Origin: Clostridiales bacterium UBA2432
GTDB lineage: Bacteria; Bacillota; Clostridia; Lachnospirales; Vallitaleaceae
Reading direction: 5' to 3'
Length of the DNA stretch: 15,213 nt
Assembly (NCBI GenBank): GCA_002342805.1
Contig: DDQW01000083.1
Span: 1 to 15,213, forward strand
The notes below the pieces were generated by a model. It had not been told where the DNA came from. It saw only the letters and a list, made by a program, of their open reading frames with translations, and did no database searches. Of the stretch, positions 1 to 7,967 are shown one piece after another. How positions within the stretch are numbered: position 1 is the stretch's first letter; each line of letters opens with the position of its first letter. Position numbers and translations under genes: made by a program.

Positions 1-68
1 ATTTTACCACAATTGGAGAGGGAATTTTTATAAAAGAAAGCAAGAAACTCTTTAAAATAAAGGGTTTC

Positions 69-87
69 AGGCATTTAACAAATGCCT
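69..87. terminator. Short hairpin upstream of the first gene
   Basis: Perfect inverted repeat with arms AGGCATTT and AAATGCCT (8 bp) around a 3-base loop. It lies just before the ribosome binding site of the first acetyltransferase. There is no strong T-run after it, so it may be a weak terminator of a gene to the left or a leader structure. Frame 3 is open from base 3 to a TAA at 87-89 and could be the tail of an upstream gene, but too little is present to identify it. Confidence 0.4.
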
Positions 88-115
88 AAGCTAATATTTG
101 TATAGGAGATTAATC

Positions 116-916
116 ATGATTAGAAAATTAACAGAAGCGGATAGAATGCGTGTATTGGATTTTTTGAGTCAGGAGCCATCCATTAATTTGTTTATTATCG
201 GTGATATTGAAGCCTTTGGTTTTGAAGAGACTTTTCAAACTTTGTGGGGGCAGTTTTCTGATGAGGGACAAATGGAAGGCGTATTGCTAAAATTTTATGA
301 AAGCTATATACCTTATTTTACCAAGACAGATTTTGATATTAGCGATTTTCTAGAAATCATTTTGCGTCATAAAGGAACAACCATTGTTTCAGGAAAAGAG
401 GATATACTTAAGCTATTTGATGAACGGTTACCGAAACATACGACAAAGTCGACATATTTTTGCGAGTTGACGCATCAAGAGCATTTAATAGAATATGCGG
501 ACATGAATTTGGTGAAAAAAGCGAGAGAAAGCGATGCTAAGCGGATATACGATTTAATCGAAACAATCGAAGAATTTAATGGAGTCAGTAATTCGATAGA
601 GCGGATAAAACATGCAATAAAAACGAAAACAGGCCGGATGTTTTATATAGAAAACGAATCAGGTGACATGGTCTCTATTGCCCAAACCTCCGCAGAAAAT
701 TCACAGTCAGCCATGATTGTTGGGGTGGCAACACGTAAAGGGTATCGTGGAAAAGGCTTCATGCATAGGTGTTTGAATAAGTTATGCAAAGAGGTAATGT
801 CAGAAGGTAAAACATTATGTTTATTTTATGATAATCCCCAAGCCGGGAAAATATATCATAAGCTTGGATTTGAAACAATTGGAAAGTGGGTGATGAGTAC
901 AGTTGAAGATGAATAA
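116..916 (+). CDS. GNAT-family N-acetyltransferase (C-terminal GNAT domain)
   Basis: A 266-residue protein predicted to transfer an acetyl group from acetyl-CoA to an unknown amine in the cytoplasm. The C-terminal half (about residues 133-260) is a GNAT fold. It has the acetyl-CoA pyrophosphate loop RKGYRGKGF (207-215) followed by a helix, and the late GNAT motif N240...IYHKLGFETIG. The N-terminal 130 residues are a separate domain seen in FR47-like/COG3393-type acetyltransferases. I chose ATG at 116 because AGGAG lies at 104-108, seven bases upstream; an in-frame ATG at 98 has no such site. The gene overlaps the next acetyltransferase, so the two are probably translated together. The family is clear; the substrate is not. 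Confidence 0.85.
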   Translation: MIRKLTEADRMRVLDFLSQEPSINLFIIGDIEAFGFEETFQTLWGQFSDEGQMEGVLLKFYESYIPYFTKTDFDISDFLEIILRHKGTTIVSGKEDILKLFDERLPKHTTKSTYFCELTHQEHLIEYADMNLVKKARESDAKRIYDLIETIEEFNGVSNSIERIKHAIKTKTGRMFYIENESGDMVSIAQTSAENSQSAMIVGVATRKGYRGKGFMHRCLNKLCKEVMSEGKTLCLFYDNPQAGKIYHKLGFETIGKWVMSTVEDE

Positions 917-1454
917 AAAATACCAATTTGAATCGGAACGATTAGGCTTTAGATTTTGGAATACTGGAGACCAGCTACCTTTTTTTAAAATGAACGCAGA
1001 TAGTAAAGTTATGGAATTCTTTCCCAAGACCTTGAGTCGAGAAGAGTCCGATGCCTTTATTGAAAAAATCAATGCACATTTTGAGCGTTACGGTTATGGA
1101 TTGTGGGCAGTCGAACTTAAATCAACCCGTGAATTTATGGGATTCATAGGATTTCATACAGCCACTTTCGAAGCTGAATTTACGCCCTGTGTCGAAATAG
1201 GATGGAGACTTGATCAACGGTTTTGGAATAAAGGGTATGCGACCGAAGGGGCAAAAAAATGTCTTGAAGTTGGTTTTGAACAACTAAAAATGGATAATGT
1301 ATATTCCTTTACGGCTAAACTGAATAGACCGTCAATAAAAGTAATGGAAAAAATCGGATTAAAGTATCAAGGCAATTTTTTTCATCCCAACATAGATATA
1401 GACCATCCACTAAGATGTCATGTTTTATATAAAATAGATAGAGAAGCATACTAG
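909..1454 (+). CDS. GNAT-family N-acetyltransferase, RimJ/RimL type
   Basis: A 181-residue single-domain acetyltransferase of the Acetyltransf_3 (RimJ/RimL-like) group. It opens with the usual ESERLGFRFW strand. The IGWRLDQRFWNKGYATEGAK stretch (97-116) contains the acetyl-CoA loop, and LNRPSIKVMEKIGL (138-151) is the closing motif typical of this group. The ATG at 909 lies inside the last codons of the preceding acetyltransferase (8-base overlap) with only a weak GAAG upstream, so translation probably depends on coupling. RimJ/RimL relatives acetylate ribosomal protein N-termini or small amines or antibiotics; nothing here separates these. Two different GNATs in tandem suggest a small modification operon. 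Confidence 0.87.
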   Translation: MNKKYQFESERLGFRFWNTGDQLPFFKMNADSKVMEFFPKTLSREESDAFIEKINAHFERYGYGLWAVELKSTREFMGFIGFHTATFEAEFTPCVEIGWRLDQRFWNKGYATEGAKKCLEVGFEQLKMDNVYSFTAKLNRPSIKVMEKIGLKYQGNFFHPNIDIDHPLRCHVLYKIDREAY

Positions 1455-1484
1455 ATTAAAAGGTTTTAGGAAAGAGGGAGAGAT

Positions 1485-1949
1485 ATGATGAAATATTCAT
1501 GTACAGTTATATCGGTAAGTGATGTAAACCAATCAAGAAAATTTTATGAGGAATTGTTTGGACTTGAAGTATATCAAGATTATGGAATTAATATTTCATT
1601 TACGTGTGGTTTGGCATTGCAACAAGAATTTGATTGGTTAGTTAATATTCCAAAAGAAAAAATTGTGCAAGAAGCCAATAATATTGAGCTATGCTTTGAA
1701 GAAGAAGCCTTTGATGATTTTATAAAACAGCTAGAACAGTATGGAGATATTAGATATATAGGAGATGTTATTGAACATAGTTGGGGCCAACGGGTTGTGC
1801 GATTTTATGATCCGGACGGTCATATTATCGAAGTTGGAGAAGCTATGAAAAAAGTCATTCAAAGATTTCTTAAAAATGGCTGGTCTATGGAAGAGATTTC
1901 CAAAAAAATGAAAGCATCTGTTTCAGATTTGGAAAAACTCATTATATGA
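1485..1949 (+). CDS. VOC (glyoxalase/bleomycin-resistance fold) protein
   Basis: A 154-residue protein with two beta-alpha-beta-beta-beta halves of the vicinal oxygen chelate fold. The first half carries SVSDVNQSRKFYEELFGLEV and the second ends in VRFYDPDGHIIEVGE. The usual first-strand His ligand is replaced (YSCTVISVSD), while the terminal Glu is kept, so the canonical metal site looks incomplete. This suggests a binding or resistance role rather than a classic glyoxalase. After the fold comes an extra C-terminal helical segment of about 30 residues (KKVIQRFLKNGWSMEEISKK and onward) resembling a small helix-turn-helix. Two ATGs (1485 and 1488) follow GAGGGAG at 1474-1480; either can start. 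It ends 17 bases before the lipoprotein start. Confidence 0.82.
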   Translation: MMKYSCTVISVSDVNQSRKFYEELFGLEVYQDYGINISFTCGLALQQEFDWLVNIPKEKIVQEANNIELCFEEEAFDDFIKQLEQYGDIRYIGDVIEHSWGQRVVRFYDPDGHIIEVGEAMKKVIQRFLKNGWSMEEISKKMKASVSDLEKLII

Positions 1950-1966
1950 TTAAAAGGAGAATTGAC

Positions 1967-3553
1967 ATGAAAAAACTAGTTATACTAATCTTGTGTTCAA
2001 TATTGTTTGTTGGATGTAATCAAGGTGAAGAAACAGCGGAAGTGGTTGAACAGGAAGATTTTGTTACAGAGGATGATGCAGAAGCTGAAGTAAAAAAGGG
2101 CCCTGACTTAGGTGATAAGCAGATGGTCTATGATTTTTTGAAAGGCTCATATCTGAATTCATTGGCATATGAGGTAACTCCAGAAATGCTGGACATCAAT
2201 TATATGGATGTCACAGGAAATGGCTCTAATGAAGGGGTTGTGACGATTAGTGGATGGAATGCTGCTTTTGTTGGAATAGACAGTGATAAGTTCGTATTGT
2301 TGGGGACAACAGACCTTGCTAAATCTTTGAATGATGTGCGATTGGAAGACGGTTTTATTATTTTTGAAGTGGTTTATTCGGGGACCGGTACGGCGACAAC
2401 TATGGAAAGTATATATAGATTTGACGGAGAAGCGGTTGTTTCTCTTGGGCAAATTACGGTTGAAGGATATGAGGCAAATGGTGATATTGTTATCACTTCA
2501 GATCGGAAGGGGAGTTACACTGATTTCGAGAATACCGTTAGTCGTAAAAACGAGGCCACTGGTGAATACATGACTTATACATCAAAAAATTATAGCTTTG
2601 ATGAGAACAATTTTAGTTATTCGGTACAGGATACTTTTATATTTGATGTGAATAATAATGATATGGTCCTTAAAAATGTGTCTGTCGGAGATTTTTATAA
2701 CGGATTTACGGTTAGTCATGTTGAGGCCACTGATGACCAAATGGCTTTGGATCTTAGAGGGAATAAAACTGTTGAGGGTCGATTGTCTGTCGAGTATAAT
2801 GAAATGTATGAAGAAGATGTTATTATTTTTGAAGTGGATGAGCCCCTGATTGAAGTGAGCTTTATCCATGAATTCAAAGATGATCTAGAGCCGGAAACTT
2901 ATTTTGTTCTATTGAATTTTGGTGAAGGCAGTTATAGAATAAACAATATTGATGAGTTTATAGGAGATGAAGATGTAGAAGCGATTAAATCTATGGGCGA
3001 ATTAGTTGTACAGGTGGAGATTAAGTCGCTGTATCAGAGCGCTTACTTTCGAAGTGAAGGATATCCGAGATCTGCTACTGTTAACAATATTGTGTCATTA
3101 AGTGAAGACTTTGACTTTGTAGGTGTAGATAACACAGTGTCTATTGATCAAGTGGAAATCGGTGATGTCTTCGGTAATCTTACAGTATCAAATATTGCCT
3201 TTGACGGTAGGGAGCTTATTGCAGCTTTTGACTGTAATAATCTTCTTATGGGTGAGTTATACGCATTCTATGATGAACTGAATGATGAATATGCTTATTA
3301 TTTGGAGTCTGAAGATTTTGAAGCCTTAACAGATATGAATATTGAGTATACTTTTAACAATGGTTATACAGGTAATATTACAGCCGCGTCTAATCGTCTG
3401 TCCATAAGTTCGCTATTGAGTGAAGAAGACGCACAATTATTGAATAGTGGTGAAAGGTTAGAGGTTTGGGTAGAGGTGAATGGATATTATGAATGGATGC
3501 TGGCGGAGTCAGAAGGCTATGCTGAGTGGCTAGTTAAGGAGTATGGAAATTAG
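1967..3553 (+). CDS. Secreted lipoprotein with duplicated C-terminal domain
   Basis: A 528-residue protein starting MKKLVILILCSILFVGCNQG, a classic signal peptide with lipobox and Cys17, so it should be anchored to the outer face of the membrane. I chose ATG 1967 because AGGAG at 1955-1959 is seven bases upstream. After an acidic linker (about 20-45), residues 50-170 resemble a small alpha/beta domain. I see an internal repeat: SVGDFYNGFTVS (239-250) and the sequence to SEGY (363-366) match EIGDVFGNLTVS (397-408) to SEGY (515-518), about 125 residues each. Both copies are rich in Asp/Glu and aromatic residues, as in beta-sandwich ligand-binding domains. I do not recognise a named family. It sits directly before the cyclic-di-GMP gene, but a 100-base gap separates them. 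Confidence 0.8.
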   Translation: MKKLVILILCSILFVGCNQGEETAEVVEQEDFVTEDDAEAEVKKGPDLGDKQMVYDFLKGSYLNSLAYEVTPEMLDINYMDVTGNGSNEGVVTISGWNAAFVGIDSDKFVLLGTTDLAKSLNDVRLEDGFIIFEVVYSGTGTATTMESIYRFDGEAVVSLGQITVEGYEANGDIVITSDRKGSYTDFENTVSRKNEATGEYMTYTSKNYSFDENNFSYSVQDTFIFDVNNNDMVLKNVSVGDFYNGFTVSHVEATDDQMALDLRGNKTVEGRLSVEYNEMYEEDVIIFEVDEPLIEVSFIHEFKDDLEPETYFVLLNFGEGSYRINNIDEFIGDEDVEAIKSMGELVVQVEIKSLYQSAYFRSEGYPRSATVNNIVSLSEDFDFVGVDNTVSIDQVEIGDVFGNLTVSNIAFDGRELIAAFDCNNLLMGELYAFYDELNDEYAYYLESEDFEALTDMNIEYTFNNGYTGNITAASNRLSISSLLSEEDAQLLNSGERLEVWVEVNGYYEWMLAESEGYAEWLVKEYGN

Positions 3554-3653
3554 ATCGATCTCTGAGAAAGTAAGATTGTTTTTCAGATGTTTTGGAGCGG
3601 CGTTTCTATGTGTTTTTTGCATTTAGTACACAATTTATCAGAGAGGGTAACCA

Positions 3654-5783
3654 ATGATTACTAATCGAAAAAAAATAGTACGATATATAATTGTTATTGT
3701 TTTTATAATTTTTGCTTGGGGAATTTTCGCTCATTTTCAATATAATTATATTACAACAAATAAAAAAATTAATGCTCAAGAAGAATTTCTTAAAGCAGAA
3801 ACCAGTATTCATTCAGCCATAAATCAAACAACAATATTTATATATGCCTTAAAAGGGTTTACTGCCTCACAGATAAATGCTGGAATTACCGATGAAAGTT
3901 TCAACGCTTTTTCTAATGAAGTGCAAAAATCAATGGATAACATAAAGAATTTTTCGATTGCACCAAATAATATCCAGCAATTTGTTTTTCCCATTAAGGG
4001 GAATGAAGCAACCATTGGCCATAATCTTGCAAGGGATGAACGAGAAACGGTCAGAAGGGATATTAAGCAAGCAATGAAGACTAATGAAATCGTTGTTAGC
4101 GGGCCATATGAATTACGCCAAGGTGGCTTGGGATTAATTGTAAGAGCGCCGATAATGGAGGGAGAGAGTTATTGGGGCCTCATTAATATTGTTGTTGATA
4201 TGGATGCCATACTAGATGATTTAAATCTTGAAGGAAATTATTCCAAGCTTAACATTTCACTTGCCACAGAAAAAGGTGACATTTTTTATGGGAAGGATAT
4301 AGAGCATAAAAATCCGGTTCTCAAAAAAGAAATTACTTTTTTAAATGATCACTGGATTATGACCGCGGATTACTCAGATTTGTATTATAATGAACAAAAG
4401 CGTGAACTATTCATAAACTTAGGAACGAGTTTACTTATATTTTTGTTCATTGCATTTACGATTATAAATGGTTTTTATAAGAATTTTTTATTGTCTAATC
4501 AAGTACAGGATCTTGTATATACGGATACACTGACATCACTTAAGAATAGAAGAGCTTTAATCAAAAAACTTGAAAATCTTATTAGTAACAATAAAAAATT
4601 CAATATTGTATTTATCGATATAGATGATTTTAAAAATGTTAACGATACATTAGGGCATACGGTAGGAGATCGGTTACTTAAGCAAATTGCGTCTAGACTT
4701 GTGTCTTTTGAAAACAAAGCATTACAAGTATATCGATGGAGTGGGGACGAATTTATTCTCCTTATTAACGAACACTATTCACAAGAGAATCTGACGAATT
4801 TGTTGGAACCCTTAATGAAGGAACTAAAAAAACCATATTTAGTCGATGCGAATAGATTCGATATATCCTGTAGTATTGGGACAAGTGCTTATCCACAGGA
4901 TGGTAACAGTTATGATGATATTATTAAATATGCGGATATAGCTATGTATTATGTGAAAAAAACCGGTAAAAATCGGATTCAGATGTATAATCAAAATGTA
5001 GGCAAGCAATATTACGATGAGATTAATTTTGAAGAAAAACTCATCACAGCCTTGAAGGATAATCAAATGAAAATGTATTATCAACCGCAGGTGGAGATTA
5101 CAACCGGGAAAATCGTTGGAGTTGAAGCACTGATTCGGTGGCAAGAAGCTAATGGAGACTGGATATCTCCGGGTATATTTATTCCTATTGCAGAAAAGCA
5201 TAATCTTATCGATCGGATAGATGACTTTGTTATATCTAATGTATTAGACCAACTTAAAGCATGGAAAGCAATGGAAATACCACTAAAAATTAGTATTAAT
5301 ATATCGGCCAAACAATTTCGCCGCGAGCTAGCAGAAAAAATACTACAATTAATGGAAACGATGGAAATCAATCCTGAATATTTAGAAATCGAGATAACAG
5401 AACGACTAAAAATAGAAAATATTGATATAGCGATTGATGTTATTAAGATTTTTCGAGATGCAGGAGTAGGCATTGCCCTTGATGATTTCGGAGCGGGATA
5501 TTCTTCATTGACCTATCTAAGTAAACTTGACGTAACAACGATTAAAATTGATTTTGATTTAATCTCTAGAATTACCCATGATTCATATAAAATTGTAAAA
5601 TCAATCATTGCCTTAGCCAAGGATTATGATTTAGAGTTAATCGCAGAAGGTGTTGAAGAGCTTAAACAATTGGAAATATTAGAAAAAATGGGTTGTCAAA
5701 TATATCAAGGGTTTTATTTTAGTGAAGCAGTGGAAGCCAAGGAAATTGAAAGCTTTTTAATAAATAAAAAAATGACCGAATAA
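3654..5783 (+). CDS. CHASE-GGDEF-EAL membrane cyclic-di-GMP protein
   Basis: A 709-residue protein for cyclic-di-GMP turnover. A first helix (about 8-27) leads to an extracellular CHASE sensor (about 45-240), marked by FPIKGNEATIGHNL, RRDIKQA and SGPYELRQGGLGLIVRAPI. A second helix (254-273) leads to GGDEF (about 285-445) and EAL (about 458-705). The GGDEF signature is SGDEF (363-367), with IDIDDFKNVND intact, and the RxxD inhibitory site is absent (N and L at those positions). The EAL domain keeps EALIRW (491-496), NISAKQF, EITE, DDFGAGYSSL (610-619), KID and EGVE (665-668), so phosphodiesterase activity is expected. The synthase half may be active or may be a GTP-binding regulator. ATG 3654 follows AGAGAGG. 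The ligand sensed by CHASE is unknown. Confidence 0.92.
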   Translation: MITNRKKIVRYIIVIVFIIFAWGIFAHFQYNYITTNKKINAQEEFLKAETSIHSAINQTTIFIYALKGFTASQINAGITDESFNAFSNEVQKSMDNIKNFSIAPNNIQQFVFPIKGNEATIGHNLARDERETVRRDIKQAMKTNEIVVSGPYELRQGGLGLIVRAPIMEGESYWGLINIVVDMDAILDDLNLEGNYSKLNISLATEKGDIFYGKDIEHKNPVLKKEITFLNDHWIMTADYSDLYYNEQKRELFINLGTSLLIFLFIAFTIINGFYKNFLLSNQVQDLVYTDTLTSLKNRRALIKKLENLISNNKKFNIVFIDIDDFKNVNDTLGHTVGDRLLKQIASRLVSFENKALQVYRWSGDEFILLINEHYSQENLTNLLEPLMKELKKPYLVDANRFDISCSIGTSAYPQDGNSYDDIIKYADIAMYYVKKTGKNRIQMYNQNVGKQYYDEINFEEKLITALKDNQMKMYYQPQVEITTGKIVGVEALIRWQEANGDWISPGIFIPIAEKHNLIDRIDDFVISNVLDQLKAWKAMEIPLKISINISAKQFRRELAEKILQLMETMEINPEYLEIEITERLKIENIDIAIDVIKIFRDAGVGIALDDFGAGYSSLTYLSKLDVTTIKIDFDLISRITHDSYKIVKSIIALAKDYDLELIAEGVEELKQLEILEKMGCQIYQGFYFSEAVEAKEIESFLINKKMTE

Positions 5784-5825
5784 AAATTCAATGGTATGAA
5801 AATTCATCCCGGATGGAGGTGTATT

Positions 5826-6353
5826 TTGAAAGATTACATAACAAAAAGAATCAATTGGAAAGTCGTTATAATTTCGGCAATCCTCTTTGTTTTGTTTATA
5901 GCAGTCGTGTTACCGAATGTTTCAGCATATACAGAGGAGGTAGTAGGCGGTCTAGGATCTCCGGATACAAGTTTCTTTTACAGCGGAGCTGATTTGTATC
6001 GGATTGCAGAAAGTTATGGTGAAGATGGTCGTAGTAACTATGTATTGCTAAGATGGACATTTGATGTGGTTTGGCCTTTAGTATACTTATTCTTTTTATT
6101 TTCACTGAGTGTTCAGTTGTCGAAATCATTTAAAAGTAAATGGCTCAATCATATACATTGGATACCGATTTTAGCTACAGTATTTGACTTTTTAGAAAAC
6201 ATCCTCATCACTATCGTTATGGTTATATTTCCGGTCAAAATATTATGGCTAGGCAATATAGCCGCTATGTCTACACTAGCCAAATGGGTTTTATTATATG
6301 CATCCTTTGCGCTGATAAGTGTTTTGCTTTTAGGGCATCTTAAGCATAAATAA
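5826..6353 (+). CDS. Four-helix membrane protein, unknown function
   Basis: I do not recognise this protein. The favoured start is TTG at 5826, which sits 5 bases after GGAGGT (5815-5820) and gives 175 residues; the in-frame ATG at 5796 lacks a ribosome binding site. Visible features are one N-terminal helix (WKVVIISAILFVLFIAVVLP), an extracellular stretch of about 45 residues containing Tyr and Gly, then three more helices with the conserved-looking motif FDFLENI between helices 2 and 3. The C-terminus is basic. The last 14 bases overlap the end of the convergent CPBP protease gene, so the two transcripts are antisense at their ends. It follows the cyclic-di-GMP gene closely and may share its transcript. 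Confidence 0.7.
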   Translation: MKDYITKRINWKVVIISAILFVLFIAVVLPNVSAYTEEVVGGLGSPDTSFFYSGADLYRIAESYGEDGRSNYVLLRWTFDVVWPLVYLFFLFSLSVQLSKSFKSKWLNHIHWIPILATVFDFLENILITIVMVIFPVKILWLGNIAAMSTLAKWVLLYASFALISVLLLGHLKHK

Positions 6354-7047
6354 TGTAAATCAAAACAACAGCCAAAGTGTTCCACAGTCCGTGTGCTACA
6401 ATAGAAGCCGTTAATCGTTTGGTCGACAAAAACATAAGTGTATAGGCTATAGTAGGAATAAGCAAATCCACCCATTCAACGAAGTTAGTAGGGAGATGGC
6501 CCGCCACAAAAAAGAGGATGGATATGATGGAAGCAATCCAAAGGGCAAGCTTTGAGGGGTCAAAGGTCTCATTGATTGCACCAATAAAAAATCCTCTATT
6601 GTATATTTCTTCAGTTATTCCACCACCAATAACACCAAGGGGAAGGTACCATAGAACGTTCATCCATTGTCCATCAATCATCGTGAGTATTTGAGCGATA
6701 TCTTTTCTATCGGCGCCACCCGTACTTGGAATAAGCCAAACAAATTGAAGGATAGCCCAAGAGATAGCCACACAGCCGCCGATTAATGCATCGCGACCTA
6801 GATTTTTTGAGCTAATGCCAATGTTTTCCTTCTTTATTCCCATTTGTTTTATTCCAAAATAGATCAAAGGGAGAATCAGTAAGGCTTGTAATAATCCGAC
6901 AATAGTAAGGTTCACCCCTTGATAGCCACCCCAAAAGCCCACTTGAAAGAAAATTTGAGAGAGAACATAACATATAAATCCGACAATAATAACGAAAAGC
7001 CAAACGCTTATTTTTTTAAACCTTGTAATTTTCTTTGAGTTTTGCAT
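6340..7047 (-). CDS. CPBP-family intramembrane metalloprotease (CAAX/Abi type)
   Basis: A 235-residue multi-pass membrane protein of the CPBP family, intramembrane glutamate metalloproteases related to eukaryotic CAAX prenyl endopeptidase Rce1. All three catalytic motifs are present: EEIYNR (146-151, EExxxR), FVAGH (180-184, FxxxH) and HGLWN (219-223, HxxxN), each at a transmembrane helix, so it should be active. Bacterial relatives act in bacteriocin self-immunity, peptide maturation or membrane protein cleavage; the substrate here is unknown. The ATG at 7047 is preceded on the minus strand by GGAGGA. It is read convergently to the four-helix gene and divergently from the HIT gene. A broken close paralogue lies at about 13332-13595 in the same orientation. 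Confidence 0.9.
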   Translation of the reverse strand: MQNSKKITRFKKISVWLFVIIVGFICYVLSQIFFQVGFWGGYQGVNLTIVGLLQALLILPLIYFGIKQMGIKKENIGISSKNLGRDALIGGCVAISWAILQFVWLIPSTGGADRKDIAQILTMIDGQWMNVLWYLPLGVIGGGITEEIYNRGFFIGAINETFDPSKLALWIASIISILFFVAGHLPTNFVEWVDLLIPTIAYTLMFLSTKRLTASIVAHGLWNTLAVVLIYIIYA

Positions 7048-7277
7048 ACGAACTATTTCCTCCTCTACCTCAACAGCATTAACGAGATATCTATATTTTC
7101 ATAATAGTAAAATATTCTAAATACAAAATAATCTTTTTCTAAAGTTTTTCTAAAAGGCGAATGAAACGAGGGTTTCTTACTAGCTTTTTTTGGGATTTTC
7201 AGATAGAATAAAGGAGATTAAGAAATATATACACAAGCTGAATAGAACATACATTAAAAAACAGAGGAGATAAAGAA

Positions 7278-7697
7278 ATGAAAGATAATAATTGCGGATA
7301 TTGTGTTCAAGGTGAATTGCTAGATAAATTTGGAATTAAAATATGTGATCTAGAAAGCTCCATGCTTATTTTATTTAAAGAGCAGAGTCATAAGGGACGC
7401 GTTATCGTTGCTCACAAAAAACATGTGAGTGAAATTGTGGATTTAAGTGATGATGAAAGAAATCAATTTATGTCAGAGGTCAGTCAGGTGGCCAAGGCAT
7501 TGCATAAAGCCTTTAAACCTGAGAAAATTAATTATGGTGCATATGGAGATAATGGAAAACACTTGCATTTTCACTTGGTCCCCAAATATCAAGATGAATT
7601 TGAATGGTGCACAACATTTGCAATGAATCCGGACCGTGTGTATCTGTCGGATGAGGAATACGCAGAGTTAATTCAAACGATAAAAGAAAATCTGTAA
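7278..7697 (+). CDS. HIT-family protein (histidine triad hydrolase)
   Basis: A 139-residue HIT protein. The histidine triad is H95-L-H97-F-H99-L-V, where the middle His is the expected nucleophile. An N-terminal CGYC pair (Cys6, Cys9) recalls the zinc-binding CPFC of some HIT proteins. The RVIVAHKKHVSEIVDLSDDE stretch is typical of the fold's first half. Family members hydrolyse nucleoside phosphoramidates or dinucleoside polyphosphates in the cytoplasm. The start is ATG 7278, eight bases after AGAGGAG. The gene stands alone, divergent from the CPBP gene; a new promoter begins only 16 bases after its stop, so it is not in an operon with the ABC-F gene. Confidence 0.9.
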   Translation: MKDNNCGYCVQGELLDKFGIKICDLESSMLILFKEQSHKGRVIVAHKKHVSEIVDLSDDERNQFMSEVSQVAKALHKAFKPEKINYGAYGDNGKHLHFHLVPKYQDEFEWCTTFAMNPDRVYLSDEEYAELIQTIKENL

Positions 7698-7712
7698 ACT
7701 TTTCTCGAAAGG

Positions 7713-7741
7713 TTGACATAATATTTTTAAAACCATATAAT
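7713..7741 (+). promoter_or_regulatory. Consensus sigma-A promoter of the ABC-F leader transcript
   Basis: Perfect TTGACA (7713-7718) and perfect TATAAT (7736-7741) with the ideal 17-base spacer. Transcription should start near 7748, leaving a leader of about 220 bases before the ABC-F start. A fully consensus promoter for a gene whose product is usually needed only under drug stress implies control after initiation. Small overlapping hairpin arms (AACTTTTC, GAAAGGTT; 7697-7714) precede it. Confidence 0.85.
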
Positions 7742-7760
7742 ATGAGATAGAATAAATACA

Positions 7761-7841
7761 ATGGATGTTAAGAAAAGGAGGTACATTGCGAATGAAGTTA
7801 TAATTCACTTTAATTATATTTTTAATTTTATGAGTGGATAG
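7761..7841 (+). CDS. Possible leader peptide of the ABC-F attenuator
   Basis: A 26-codon frame begins with ATG 7761 about 13 bases from the predicted transcript start and ends at TAG 7839-7841. Its N-terminus is basic (MDVKKRRYIANE) and its C-terminus is rich in Ile, Phe and Asn. It has no ribosome binding site of its own, so initiation would have to be near-leaderless. A strong AAAAGGAGGT at 7773-7782 instead fits a second, tiny frame: ATG 7792 gives MKL-stop, and in the same frame TTG 7786 gives MRMKL-stop, with an R-x-K motif. Either frame could be the sensing peptide. The longer frame's stop lies inside the antiattenuator arm 7832-7845. Confidence 0.35.
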   Translation: MDVKKRRYIANEVIIHFNYIFNFMSG

Positions 7842-7960
7842 TATTTCGTACGCAAAGGTATCTTATTATACAATTATAGACTATTTGCAGCTTTGGATAG
7901 CTTTTTAAAGTCAAGCTTTATCCTAGGCAATAATACTGTCCTCTCTATATACTAGGGAGG
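7832..7960 (+). promoter_or_regulatory. Attenuator with competing hairpins controlling the ABC-F ribosome binding site
   Basis: Bases 7940-7947 and 7953-7960 form an 8-bp stem (one G-U pair, 5-base loop) whose 3' arm contains GGGAGG, the ABC-F ribosome binding site; AATTTTT and the ATG follow at once. The 5' arm can instead pair upstream: GAGTGGATAGTATT (7832-7845) is complementary to AATACTGTCCTCTC (7932-7945) over 14 positions with one mismatch and one G-U. The two states exclude each other. Additional stems lie between: TATAATT/AATTATA just after the small leader frame, and GGATA...TATCC with GCTT/AAGC around 7895-7922. The pattern matches drug-sensing translational attenuation known for erm and ABC-F resistance genes; the mechanism here is inferred. 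Confidence 0.65.
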
Positions 7961-7967
7961 AATTTTT

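Noticed and set aside
2159..2869. Several frames opposite or out of phase with the lipoprotein gene
   Set aside because: No ribosome binding sites or recognisable proteins; the lipoprotein frame has a signal peptide and repeated domains.
3554..3653. Possible cyclic-di-GMP riboswitch before the GGDEF-EAL gene
   Set aside because: The gap has weak complementary arms (CTCTGA...TCAGAG) but none of the conserved GEMM riboswitch bases, and is too short for a full aptamer.
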